From: an uncultured Moraxella sp.
GTDB lineage: Bacteria; Pseudomonadota; Gammaproteobacteria; Pseudomonadales; Moraxellaceae
Assembly: GCA_943908405.1 (NCBI GenBank)
Contig: CALTTE010000001.1
Location: 24,339 to 88,338 of the forward strand
Length of the DNA: 64,000 nucleotides
Direction: 5' to 3'
Of this stretch, positions 45,616 through 56,531 are shown piece by piece. The stretch's first letter is position 1. Each line of letters starts with the position of its first letter. The notes under the pieces are model-generated. The model searched no databases. It was not told the DNA's origin and was given only the letters and a program-made list of their open reading frames with translations. A program made the position numbers and the translations under genes.

Positions 45616-48600
45616 TTTCTAAGTCGCCTAGGTGGCGATTAACGTGAGGAAGTCTGGCGTAAACTAGTAGGTAATTTTCTAAGTCGCCTAGGTGGCGATT
45701 AACACTTAAATGACTTAGCTAATGCCACACACTTGGTTTCTAAGTCGCCTAGGTGGCGATTAACCAGAGCTAAATGCAGTAGAGACAATGCATAACTTTC
45801 TAAGTCGCCTAGATGGCGATTAACTTACCGTGTCCATTTGCTCCTGTGATTAGTATTTTCTAAGTCGCCTAGGTGGCGATTAACGTATTTAGCATTTTAA
45901 TAAAAAGTACCCGCCATTTCTAAGTCGCCTAGGTGGCGATTAACTTTAAAGCCGCCAAAAAGGGCAAGCACTACGGTTTCTAAGTCGCCTAGGTGGCGAT
46001 TAACCGTTTTTGGCAGGGGCTTTGGGATTAATTTGTTTTCTAAGTCGCCTAGGTGGCGATTAACTATCTAAACTAGTGTCCAAAGATGTTATTAGATTTC
46101 TAAGTCGCCTAGGTGGCGATTAACATAAAGCGTTTCATAAGTTAGGCAAGGTTGCACTTTCTAAGTCGCCTAGGTGGCGATTAACTGTACTAGCAAAAAT
46201 AGGTTAATGGAGCTTAATTTCTAAGTCGCCTAGGTGGCGATTAACCACCAACAGCTTCATTGCTAACGCTGCAGTTATTTCTAAGTCGCCTAGGTGGCGA
46301 TTAACTTAACAAGCGTCATCAAGACAAAGATGTAAAATTTCTAAGTCGCCTAGGTGGCGATTAACATTGCACGCAAAAAATCACTCAAAAATTTTCGTTT
46401 CTAAGTCGCCTAGGTGGCGATTAACTTTTCTTGCTTTTGATGTGGCGTCCATAATTTTTTCTAAGTCGCCTAGGTGGCGATTAACTAAAAACAGCGGTTG
46501 CTGATGAAATTGCAGATTTTCTAAGTCGCCTAGGTGGCGATTAACGTGTTGTAGAGCCGTTACGCCCCCAAAGATACTTTCTAAGTCGCCTAGGTGGCGA
46601 TTAACTGTCATTTTAGGTGTCATTTATTTTGGTTATTTTTCTAAGTCGCCTAGGTGGCGATTAACTAAAAACAGCGGTTGCTGATGAAATTGCAGATTTT
46701 CTAAGTCGCCTAGGTGGCGATTAACTAGTAGCAAAAGAGCAAAAACCAGAAATCAATTTTCTAAGTCGCCTAGGTGGCGATTAACTTTGAGAGTAACCGC
46801 AGAATTAGCCACCATTATTTCTAAGTCGCCTAGGTGGCGATTAACTTAATTGATAATGCCCAATATGACCCATTGTTTTTCTAAGTCGCCTAGGTGGCGA
46901 TTAACAATGACTACCGCCTCTAGCCCTTTATTTATAATTTCTAAGTCGCCTAGGTGGCGATTAATGTTCAGCAACCATCTCGTTTCCCAACGTTGCATTT
47001 CTAAGTCGCCTAGGTGGCGATTAACAGGAAGCAAGTGACGTCCTACTTAAACCATCCTTTCTAAGTCGCCTAGGTGGCGATTAACGCGAGCGGCATTTTC
47101 ATGCTCGGTTCAGAAGGTTTTCTAAGTCGCCTAGGTGGCGATTAACGGGCATTTCTCAAGTCTTGAATTTTAGGATTATTTCTAAGTCGCCTAGGTGGCG
47201 ATTAACGTAGGTTTGATTAAACTTGATGAGCTTAAAATTTTCTAAGTCGCCTAGGTGGCGATTAACTTTTTAGGTTTTTTACTATTTAGACCCAAAATTT
47301 CTAAGTCGCCTAGGTGGCGATTAACCATCAGAAACCGCCCTTTACGAGCGTGCCATTTTTCTAAGTCGCCTAGGTGGCGATTAACTGATTGACGAGAAAA
47401 ACATTCGTTATATAGATTTTCTAAGTCGCCTAGGTGGCGATTAACAAACAAAACATCGCTATGCCTCGTCAAATGATTTTCTAAGTCGCCTAGGTGGCGA
47501 TTAACTATCAAAACACGGATGTGGTTTTAACTCGACTTTTCTAAGTCGCCTAGGTGGCGATTAACATCATCAACGCCAAAATAGCCGTTTTCGTAAATTT
47601 CTAAGTCGCCTAGGTGGCGATTAACTGTAGAAAACCATAACGCCGATGGCACCGTTTTTTCTAAGTCGCCTAGGTGGCGATTAACAAGCAGTAGCTGATG
47701 AATTTGCAAGCGTTATTTTTCTAAGTCGCCTAGGTGGCGATTAACAACAAAGAAAGAAGTAAAAATAAAGGCACCTATTTCTAAGTCGCCTAGGTGGCGA
47801 TTAACTATCCATAAAAAGTAATAAATAAAGGCACCTATTTCTAAGCCGCCTAGGTGGCGATTAACATACCCATCAAGAGTATTAATAAAGGCACCTATTT
47901 CTAAGTCGCCTAGGTGGCGATTAACAAGGGGCGTTTGAGCTACTTTCTAAACTTGCTTTTCTAAGTCGCCTAGGTGGCGATTAACAAAACCACCGAATGG
48001 TGGTTAGACTTCAATCTTTTCTAAGTCGCCTAGGTGGCGATTAACTGAATCAAGGGAATTGCTTCATACCCTAATGCTTTCTAAGTCGCCTAGGTGGCGA
48101 TTAACTTGAGTCAAATTGAGTCATATTGCGAATTGTTTTTCTAAGTCGCCTAGGTGGCGATTAACACAAAAATCATATGACAGTAGAGCAATTAAGGTTT
48201 CTAAGTCGCCTAGGTGGCGATTAACCTACCCCAATGATGAACCAGAATTTAACAACTTTTCTAAGTCGCCTAGGTGGCGATTAACCCGTTCAAGAAGAAT
48301 TAAGAATCAAAACCTTTTTTCTAAGTCGCCTAGGTGGCGATTAACATTAGCTGATTATATACGCTATGCGGCGATGGTTTCTAAGTCGCCTAGGTGGCGA
48401 TTAACCCACGCTTTACGAGCCGTACACACAGGACAATTTTCTAAGTCGCCTAGGTGGCGATTAACCTTTCAAATAGACAAATTGATATGCTTAAAGCTTT
48501 CTAAGTCGCCTAGGTGGCGATTAACCGTATGAATGAAAATACAACACGTCTGTCATCTTTCTAAGTCGCCTAGGTGGCGATTAACTAAGCGACATATAAC

Positions 48601-51600
48601 TCCCCATCAATTTCTAATTTCTAAGTCGCCTAGGTGGCGATTAACAACTTTGTCAAGATTACCGACTGGGTGATGAATTTCTAAGTCGCCTAGGTGGCGA
48701 TTAACTAATTTCAGCGTCTAAAGCAGCGTAACTGGCATTTCTAAGTCGCCTAGGTGGCGATTAACCTTGGTCAGCAAAGCCTCTAATTAAACATTAGTTT
48801 CTAAGTCGCCTAGGTGGCGATTAACTAAGCAAGTCAATCGTAGCGGTTAACGTTGCCTTTCTAAGTCGCCTAGGTGGCGATTAACCTTTAACACGACAGG
48901 GACATTGATACCCTTTTTTTCTAAGTCGCCTAGGTGGCGATTAACCCTGGACCCGCGCTGTAATCGTTTTCATTGCTTTTCTAAGTCGCCTAGGTGGCGA
49001 TTAACTCTATGGTGAAACTTTAGGCTTTGTTAAACGTTTTCTAAGTCGCCTAGGTGGCGATTAACGGCTAAACATATTTTCTCCTAAGTTTTTAAAATTT
49101 CTAAGTCGCCTAGGTGGCGATTAACCATTCATAAAAATCGTTTCATCACTACTCAATTTTCTAAGTCGCCTAGGTGGCGATTAACCGAATATCATCTCTT
49201 TATCTGTGATTTCCTCATTTCTAAGTCGCCTAGGTGGCGATTAACATACAACACGTCTATCGTCTTGTACATCATCTTTTTCTAAGTCGCCTAGGTGGCG
49301 ATTAACTCATAGTGTGGTTCCTTATTAGATTTCTAAGTTTTCTAAGTCGCCTAGGTGGCGATTAACTGGCTGGCGGTATCTTCATGCTTAGCACTAAATT
49401 TCTAAGTCGCCTAGGTGGCGATTAACTTCGATAAGTATAACGAGTTGTTTAACACTCATTTCTAAGTCGCCTAGGTGGCGATTAACGACAGCATTGTCGT
49501 TAACACACTAGCGAATGTTTTCTAAGTCGCCTAGGTGGCGATTAACACAAGGCTTGGGACAGATTTTCAAAGAGAAAATTTTCTAAGTCGCCTAGGTGGC
49601 GATTAACTACCGTTTCCTAGCAAGTCATTAGACTTGTTATTTCTAAGTCGCCTAGGTGGCGATTAACCGTTTACGTAAGCTCAGCTAAATCGCTCTTTAT
49701 TTCTAAGTCTCCTAGGTGGCGATTAACCTTGAAATGGTGCAGGGTTTGGGGTTTCCAAATTTCTAAGTCGCCTAGGTGGCGATTAACTTGGCAATCATTG
49801 AAGCAAGAGCCAGCGGTAATTTCTAAGTCGCCTAGGTGGCGATTAACACCACCAAAAAAAGCACTCATTTTTGGGGCTTTTTCTAAGTCGCCTAGGTGGC
49901 GATTAACACTTCGGTAAAAGTTATATCAAACAAGCAGAGTTTTCTAAGTCGCCTAGGTGGCGATTAACTAGCAAATATCGCTAGTATGTCAAATTAAGAA
50001 TTTCTAAGTCGCCTAGGTGGCGATTAACTTTAAGCATTATCGCCTTAAAAACATTTTGAATTTCTAAGTCGCCTAGGTGGCGATTAACTTGTTGGGTGTA
50101 AGTTGCGTCAATGTCGGTGTTTTCTAAGTCGCCTAGGTGGCGATTAACAATCCCAAATCCGATAAACTGGCTTTGGGTATTTTCTAAGTCGCCTAGGTGG
50201 CGATTAACGTTTTTCATTTGTTTTCTCCTTTAGTCGTTTATTTCTAAGTCGCCTAGGTGGCGATTAACGCTGATTTAGGTTCTAATTATGTAACAATGAC
50301 TTTCTAAGTCGCCTAGGTGGCGATTAACCAGTAGAGCTGATTTAAAAACAATCATGGCGTTTTCTAAGTCGCCTAGGTGGGGATTAACTGCTATTGTTCT
50401 TGAATGATTTGTGTGACCTGTTTCTAAGTCGCCTAGGTGGCGATTAACTAGCAAAGATCACCTCAAATACACGCCCATCATTTCTAAGTCGCCTAGGTGG
50501 CGATTAACTAACCCTGCGCGAAATAACAGAAGCTGACGCTTTTCTAAGTCGCCTAGGTGGCGATTAACGTTGGCTCACTTAAACGACTAAACGACTAAGG
50601 TTTCTAAGTCGCCTAGGTGGCGATTAACCAAGCAACCATAACGTGCAATACGCTATGATATTTCTAAGTCGCCTAGGTGGCGATTAACGAAAAAAATATC
50701 ACACACAAAAAGACAGTTTTTTTCTAAGTCGCCTAGGTGGCGATTAACGAACTCGCTGAAGCTGTGCGCCTAGGCGCGATTTTCTAAGTCGCCTAGGTGG
50801 CGATTAACAGTAGCAGTCCATCTTAGTGAGCGTCGCCATTGTTTCTAAGTCGCCTAGGTGGCGATTAACTCCATCTTAGTGAGCGTCGCCATTGGCAAAC
50901 ATTTCTAAGTCGCCTAGGTGGCGATTAACTCTAGCGAGAAATATGAAGGTACTAGAGAGGCTTTCTAAGTCGCCTAGGTGGCGATTAACGGTAAGTCTTG
51001 TCTGAATAAAAACCGTATCTTTTTCTAAGTCGCCTAGGTGGCGATTAACATCATCAACGCCAAAGTAGCCATTTTCGTAAATTTCTAAGTCGCCTAGGTG
51101 GCGATTAACAAATACGGCTTCAAAGAGCCAAACGAGCATAGTTTCTAAGTCGCCTAGGTGGCGATTAACACCGCTGCTAGCTGCGCTACAGCAATGATGA
51201 GCTTTCTAAGTCGCCTAGGTGGCGATTAACGTATCTGTGAAGAAGTCTGGCGTAAACTTGTATTTCTAAGTCGCCTAGGTGGCGATTAACATGAACAGTT
51301 CATCAAATGGGTAAAGTCAGGTTTTCTAAGTCGCCTAGGTGGCGATTAACAGGGGGCTTGATGGTTTGGGTTTTACCCATAATTTCTAAGTCGCCTAGGT
51401 GGCGATTAACGCATCTGATGAGTTAATCAGTGAAGCACTAAATTTTCTAAGTCGCCTAGGTGGCGATTAACGTTTAACGGTCGCCGTCATAGTTTAACAA
51501 CCATTTTCTAAGTCGCCTAGGTGGCGATTAACTACCAGGACTTAAAAGCTCAGCACGGTCTATTTTTCTAAGTCGCCTAGGTGGCGATTAACAACTCAGA

Positions 51601-54600
51601 AAGCAGTACTCGGTGCAAACTTAGTTTCTAAGTCGCCTAGGTGGCGATTAACGCAATTTAACTATGACTCAAAAAGCAATTATTTTTCTAAGTCGCCTAG
51701 GTGGCGATTAACAAGAGCGGCCAAGCGGCAATCAAAGAAATGTCTTTCTAAGTCGCCTAGGTGGCGATTAACAACTCAATGCTTATGAAGCCGATATCGT
51801 AAAATTTCTAAGTCGCCTAGGTGGCGATTAACTCTATTTAGTTTATACAGTCATTTCGGACTATTTTCTAAGTCGCCTAGGTGGCGATTAACAAAAAGAA
51901 CGCCAAGAACGCCAAGACGAATTGTTTCTAAGTCGCCTAGGTGGCGATTAACAAGCCGCTCTTCGCGAAATGTCAGACAAGGAGTTTTCTAAGTCGCCTA
52001 GGTGGCGATTAACTATAAGGAAAAGTGTTATGAAAGTAGTATACATTTCTAAGTCGCCTAGGTGGCGATTAACCTTCTGAAGTTCATCAGCATGCTGGAA
52101 AATTTTTTCTAAGTCGCCTAGGTGGCGATTAACAACATAAGTCATTCCTTATATTGATTTTGATTTTTCTAAGTCGCCTAGGTGGCGATTAACTGTTCAC
52201 ACTTCAAAAATAAGGCTTTATTTATTTTCTAAGTCGCCTAGGTGGCGATTAACTTATCAATCACACAAAAGTTGTTCGTTGGTGCTTTCTAAGTCGCCTA
52301 GGTGGCGATTAACGTAGATGCGGTTGGTCTTGCCATTATCGGTGTTTTCTAAGTCGCCTAGGTGGCGATTAACGAGGCAACACTTGCCACGCTTATAACA
52401 CCAATTTTCTAAGTCGCCTAGGTGGCGATTAACTAATTAGATTTAATAGGTTTAACAAATTCAATTTTCTAAGTCGCCTAGGTGGCGATTAACCATTGCT
52501 AAAGACGTCATAGAAAATCAAGAATTTTCTAAGTCGCCTAGGTGGCGATTAACACATTACCCTTGCTACAGAGCTTAGCGATTATTTTCTAAGTCGCCTA
52601 GGTGGCGATTAACGATCGACCCGGTGATTATTACACTATCACCGATTTCTAAGTCGCCTAGGTGGCGATTAACTTCGATCAATACAATGAGCTTTTTAAT
52701 GCTCATTTCTAAGTCGCCTAGGTGGCGATTAACATTATGATTTAGAAATCCAGTGGGATGAAATCATTTCTAAGTCGCCTAGGTGGCGATTAACAAGCAC
52801 CACCGCCGTTTTATCTTGCCAGTCTTTTTCTAAGTCGCCTAGGTGGCGATTAACAGTATGATGTTTCAATAGATGTATATACCATCTTTCTAAGTCGCCT
52901 AGGTGGCGATTAACATGGGCATCGTTAAGCAGCACTTGGCACGTTCTTTCTAAGTCGCCTAGGTGGCGATTAACTAACTCGCCTCTCTATAATTTACTCG
53001 ATGGACTTTCTAAGTCGCCTAGGTGGCGATTAACCAAGTAACGCCCGTGGCGAGATTACAGGCGATTTTCTAAGTCGCCTAGGTGGCGATTAACGGCTGT
53101 TGATGTGTGATTTAAATCAAAACACATTTCTAAGTCGCCTAGGTGGCGATTAACTGTGATGCTCAAACGGCCCAGTCGTTAGTGCTTTTCTAAGTCGCCT
53201 AGGTGGCGATTAACTTATTGCTAAAAGAAAAGCCGAGTTCGACGCATTTCTAAGTCGCCTAGGTGGCGATTAACCAATCCTGTTGGGTCCGTCTTTAGCG
53301 AAGACTTTTCTAAGTCGCCTAGGTGGCGATTAACATTAATGATTATTTCGGCGATAACGCGAGTCGCTTTCTAAGTCGCCTAGGTGGCGATTAACTATAT
53401 AAGGAATGACTTATGATCCGTATTATCTTTCTAAGTCGCCTAGGTGGCGATTAACACTTCTATCAATCCTGAACAGCGATGGCATGTTTTCTAAGTCGCC
53501 TAGGTGGCGATTAACGATTTCCGACAGGCGATACCATTATCCCTTTTTTTCTAAGTCGCCTAGGTGGCGATTAACCTGCCATTACAAGCTCGCTTGTCGG
53601 TACTTTATTTCTAAGTCGCCTAGGTGGCGATTAACCTTTAGATGTACAGTAAAAAAGCCCCAATTAATTTCTAAGTCGCCTAGGTGGCGATTAACGCCTG
53701 TAAATTAAAGGATTGGGCGATAATTATTTTTCTAAGTCGCCTAGGTGGCGATTAACTTAAGAAGAGAGTGGGGCAAATGCTTAACTAATTTCTAAGTCGC
53801 CTAGGTGGCGATTAACATGGCAAACAGGGCTTCAAAACAACAGAAAATTTTCTAAGTCGCCTAGGTGGCGATTAACGGCAGGGTTCTGATGACTTTGAGC
53901 GTGTCAATTTTCTAAGTCGCCTAGGTGGCGATTAACGCCGTGCGTTTGCACGGCTATAACCAACTAGTTTTCTAAGTCGCCTAGGTGGCGATTAACATCA
54001 AGCTCGTTTTCTGTGATGTTATTTTTTTTTCTAAGTCGCCTAGGTGGCGATTAACATGGGAATGGACGCCAACAAAAACTCTTGACTTTTCTAAGTCGCC
54101 TAGGTGGCGATTAACATATTCAAGATGTTGGTTACAACATCAAGATCATTTCTAAGTCGCCTAGGTGGCGATTAACGGGAGAGCGGATGAGCGTAAGCAA
54201 ATTTGCAATTTCTAAGTCGCCTAGGTGGCGATTAACTTGTTGTTGGTAGGACAGACACAGTAGATTTATTTCTAAGTCGCCTAGGTGGCGATTAACGGGG
54301 AGTTGTTAATCGTATCAATGATATATTATTTCTAAGTCGCCTAGGTGGCGATTAACATTTTGAGCGTATCGTACCAACCGCCCCCAAATTTCTAAGTCGC
54401 CTAGGTGGCGATTAACCCTACCTTATGTTTAAATGCTTGCGTTCTAATTTTCTAAGTCGCCTAGGTGGCGATTAACTTGACTTACTAAAAGAAACGGAAC
54501 ACGTTATCTTTCTAAGTCGCCTAGGTGGCGATTAACATTCCGTTGTTTGGACATCTTGCACACACTTCATTTCTAAGTCGCCTAGGTGGCGATTAACGAA

Positions 54601-55738
54601 TGACGAGATTGCTAACGGAGACTGGTAATTTTCTAAGTCGCCTAGGTGGCGATTAACGCGAGAAATATGAAGGTATTAAAGATGCAGTCTTTCTAAGTCG
54701 CCTAGGTGGCGATTAACGCATTTTCACTTTAGTAATCCCTACAATGATAATTTCTAAGTCGCCTAGGTGGCGATTAACTTGTACCTTTTCCCATCTTGCA
54801 AGTAGCTTTATTTCTAAGTCGCCTAGGTGGCGATTAACGAATGGCTTGCTCATTGGGGCTTGCCTGCTCATTTCTAAGTCGCCTAGGTGGCGATTAACGC
54901 CACCAGTGTATTCGGTAATCCTGAGCGTATTTTCTAAGTCGCCTAGGTGGCGATTAACTCGCACTGTGCATAATCCATCGCCTCTTGATATTTCTAAGTC
55001 GCCTAGGTGGCGATTAACTTACTAACAACGTATTTATTCTCACAACTAACTTTCTAAGTCGCCTAGGTGGCGATTAACTTCATCGCCCACATCGGTATCT
55101 TTCTTTTTACTTTCTAAGTCGCCTAGGTGGCGATTAACAACTCTTACGCCACACGGCGGGTAGAGTACGTTTTCTAAGTCGCCTAGGTGGCGATTAACTG
55201 TCAGCGTCTGTTGATTGCTAATCTGCACCTTTTCTAAGTCGCCTAGGTGGCGATTAACACCGTATAGATGTGAACGGTCATTATGAGGCATTTCTAAGTC
55301 GCCTAGGTGGCGATTAACAACAAGTTAGGTAAAGTAAGCAAAGCAGTTGTTTTCTAAGTCGCCTAGGTGGCGATTAACGGTGGCGGGTTTATTGTACTAT
55401 ATCTCCCCGATTTCTAAGTCGCCTAGGTGGCGATTAACATTTACATATGTACGGCATAAGAACTTATGGCTTTCTAAGTCGCCTAGGTGGCGATTAACTG
55501 GGTCCATGATAATGGGCCTCGCGATTACAGTTTCTAAGTCGCCTAGGTGGCGATTAACATGGGTGCACAGTGCCGTAGTGAACGCCTCGCTTTCTAAGTC
55601 GCCTAGGTGGCGATTAACGTAAAGAAATAAGTACGATAAGCCAACCGTAATTTCTAAGTCGCCTAGGTGGCGATTAACAAGTGAAAAGCTTAAAGTTTCA
55701 AGCGACTGGTTTTCTAAGTCGCCTAGGTGGCGATTAAC
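45616..55738 (-). CRISPR. Type I-F2 CRISPR array, 169 repeats / 168 spacers
   Basis: The 28-bp repeat starts GTTAATCGCCACCTAGGCGA and ends CTTAGAAA on the minus strand, which is the I-F consensus layout with a short CGCC/GGCG hairpin for Cas6f. One repeat starts in every 60-base interval from 45616 to 55711, giving 169 repeats; spacers are almost all 32 nt with a few of 31 or 33. The leader is at the high-coordinate end beside cas6f. Only five repeats differ from consensus (single changes at 45813, 46965, 47846, 49710 and 50381). The trailer-most repeat is not degenerate. Confidence 0.98.
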
Positions 55739-55906
55739 TAGAGATTATAAGGCAAAAATTAAGTTATATCAAGCCGTTTGGCACAAAAACCCACTTTTAG
55801 CCCTTTATTTCTTGGCTTGATATAACTCATTGATTTTATTCAAGTTTTTATAGAGTAAAAAAATAAGGGTCTTATTCTTATTTTTGACTATTTTACATGC
55901 CAATCT
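55739..55906 (-). promoter_or_regulatory. CRISPR leader
   Basis: 168 AT-rich bases between the cas6f stop and the first repeat. It should hold the pre-crRNA promoter and the sites guiding Cas1/Cas2-3 integration. At 55767-55779 TATCAAGCCGTTT matches 12 of 13 positions of the IHF consensus, 29 bases from the first repeat. Confidence 0.8.
55762..55827. repeat. 14-bp inverted repeat in the leader
   Basis: AGTTATATCAAGCC at 55762-55775 and its exact reverse complement at 55814-55827, separated by 38 bases. The left arm overlaps the IHF-like site. Confidence 0.9.
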
Positions 55907-56506
55907 TTACCAATGCGGTACCGTACTGGCGGTGGTCATATTGTTGGTGCCATAGGTGTTAAACTCGCCGATATTTGGTGTATCGGTAGCGGTTTGCTTG
56001 ATAAACATTGTAAAAGGATTGTCGCTATGTACGCTATTTAGGCTAATAAACGGATAGTCAATGGGCTTGGGCTGATATTGCTCACACGCTTTTTTGGCAT
56101 CATCGTAGCTGACATTGTGATAGTTTGCATAATTTTTGATGATGGTGTGGCGGTTTTTATGGCGATAGCGTCTGACCACAAGATAGCCTGTGGCTTTATC
56201 CCCCACGGGTTTTATGGTGGTTAGGTGGACGTAGTCAATCAGTCGTGCCAGCCACAGGGGCAATGCCAGTTTGTCCAAGTCGTCTTCGCTTTGGGCAAAA
56301 ATTCGCACTTTATCGCCAAGGCTTGCCAAGGTTTTACCGTTTTTTTGTTCATAGCGATAATTGGGGAAGCTTATGCCAATGGTCTTGATGCCGTGCTTGT
56401 TTTTGATGTCTGCCAAGGCGATATGCAGCTGGGTCATCACCTTACTCCATAGTTTAAAAAAGGGAATTTCATTGGACACCAGCGTAATTTCTTGGTAAAA
56501 TTGCAT
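55907..56506 (-). CDS. cas6f: Cas6f (Csy4) crRNA endoribonuclease
   Basis: 199 residues. N-terminal ferredoxin-like domain with the catalytic histidine in MTQLHIAL (H28), corresponding to H29 of P. aeruginosa Csy4; GISFPNYRYE and KVRIFAQSEDDLDKL follow as in Csy4. An Arg-rich segment (YLVVRRYRHKNRHTI) is placed to bind the repeat stem. It ends with FISLNSVHSDNPFTMFI and a Gly-containing tail. Cas6f cuts pre-crRNA at the base of the repeat hairpin and stays bound. AAGGA precedes the ATG; last gene of the operon, 25 bases after cas5fv. Confidence 0.93.
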   Translation of the reverse strand: MQFYQEITLVSNEIPFFKLWSKVMTQLHIALADIKNKHGIKTIGISFPNYRYEQKNGKTLASLGDKVRIFAQSEDDLDKLALPLWLARLIDYVHLTTIKPVGDKATGYLVVRRYRHKNRHTIIKNYANYHNVSYDDAKKACEQYQPKPIDYPFISLNSVHSDNPFTMFIKQTATDTPNIGEFNTYGTNNMTTASTVPHW

Positions 56507-56531
56507 TATATTTCCTTATTGTAAATAAATA

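Noticed and set aside
50741..50780. Spacer with GCGCCTAGGCGCGAT looks like part of a repeat
   Set aside because: The match is a short palindrome only; flanking bases do not fit the repeat. Probably a chance target sequence.
46381..55622. Many open frames within the array with repeated VNRHLGDLE or SKSPRWRLT words
   Set aside because: They are translations of the CRISPR repeat and spacers on either strand, with no ribosome-binding sites; not genes.
55739..55906. Leader inverted repeat as a transcription terminator of the cas operon
   Set aside because: The 38-base loop is long and no T run follows on the minus strand, so a terminator is unlikely.
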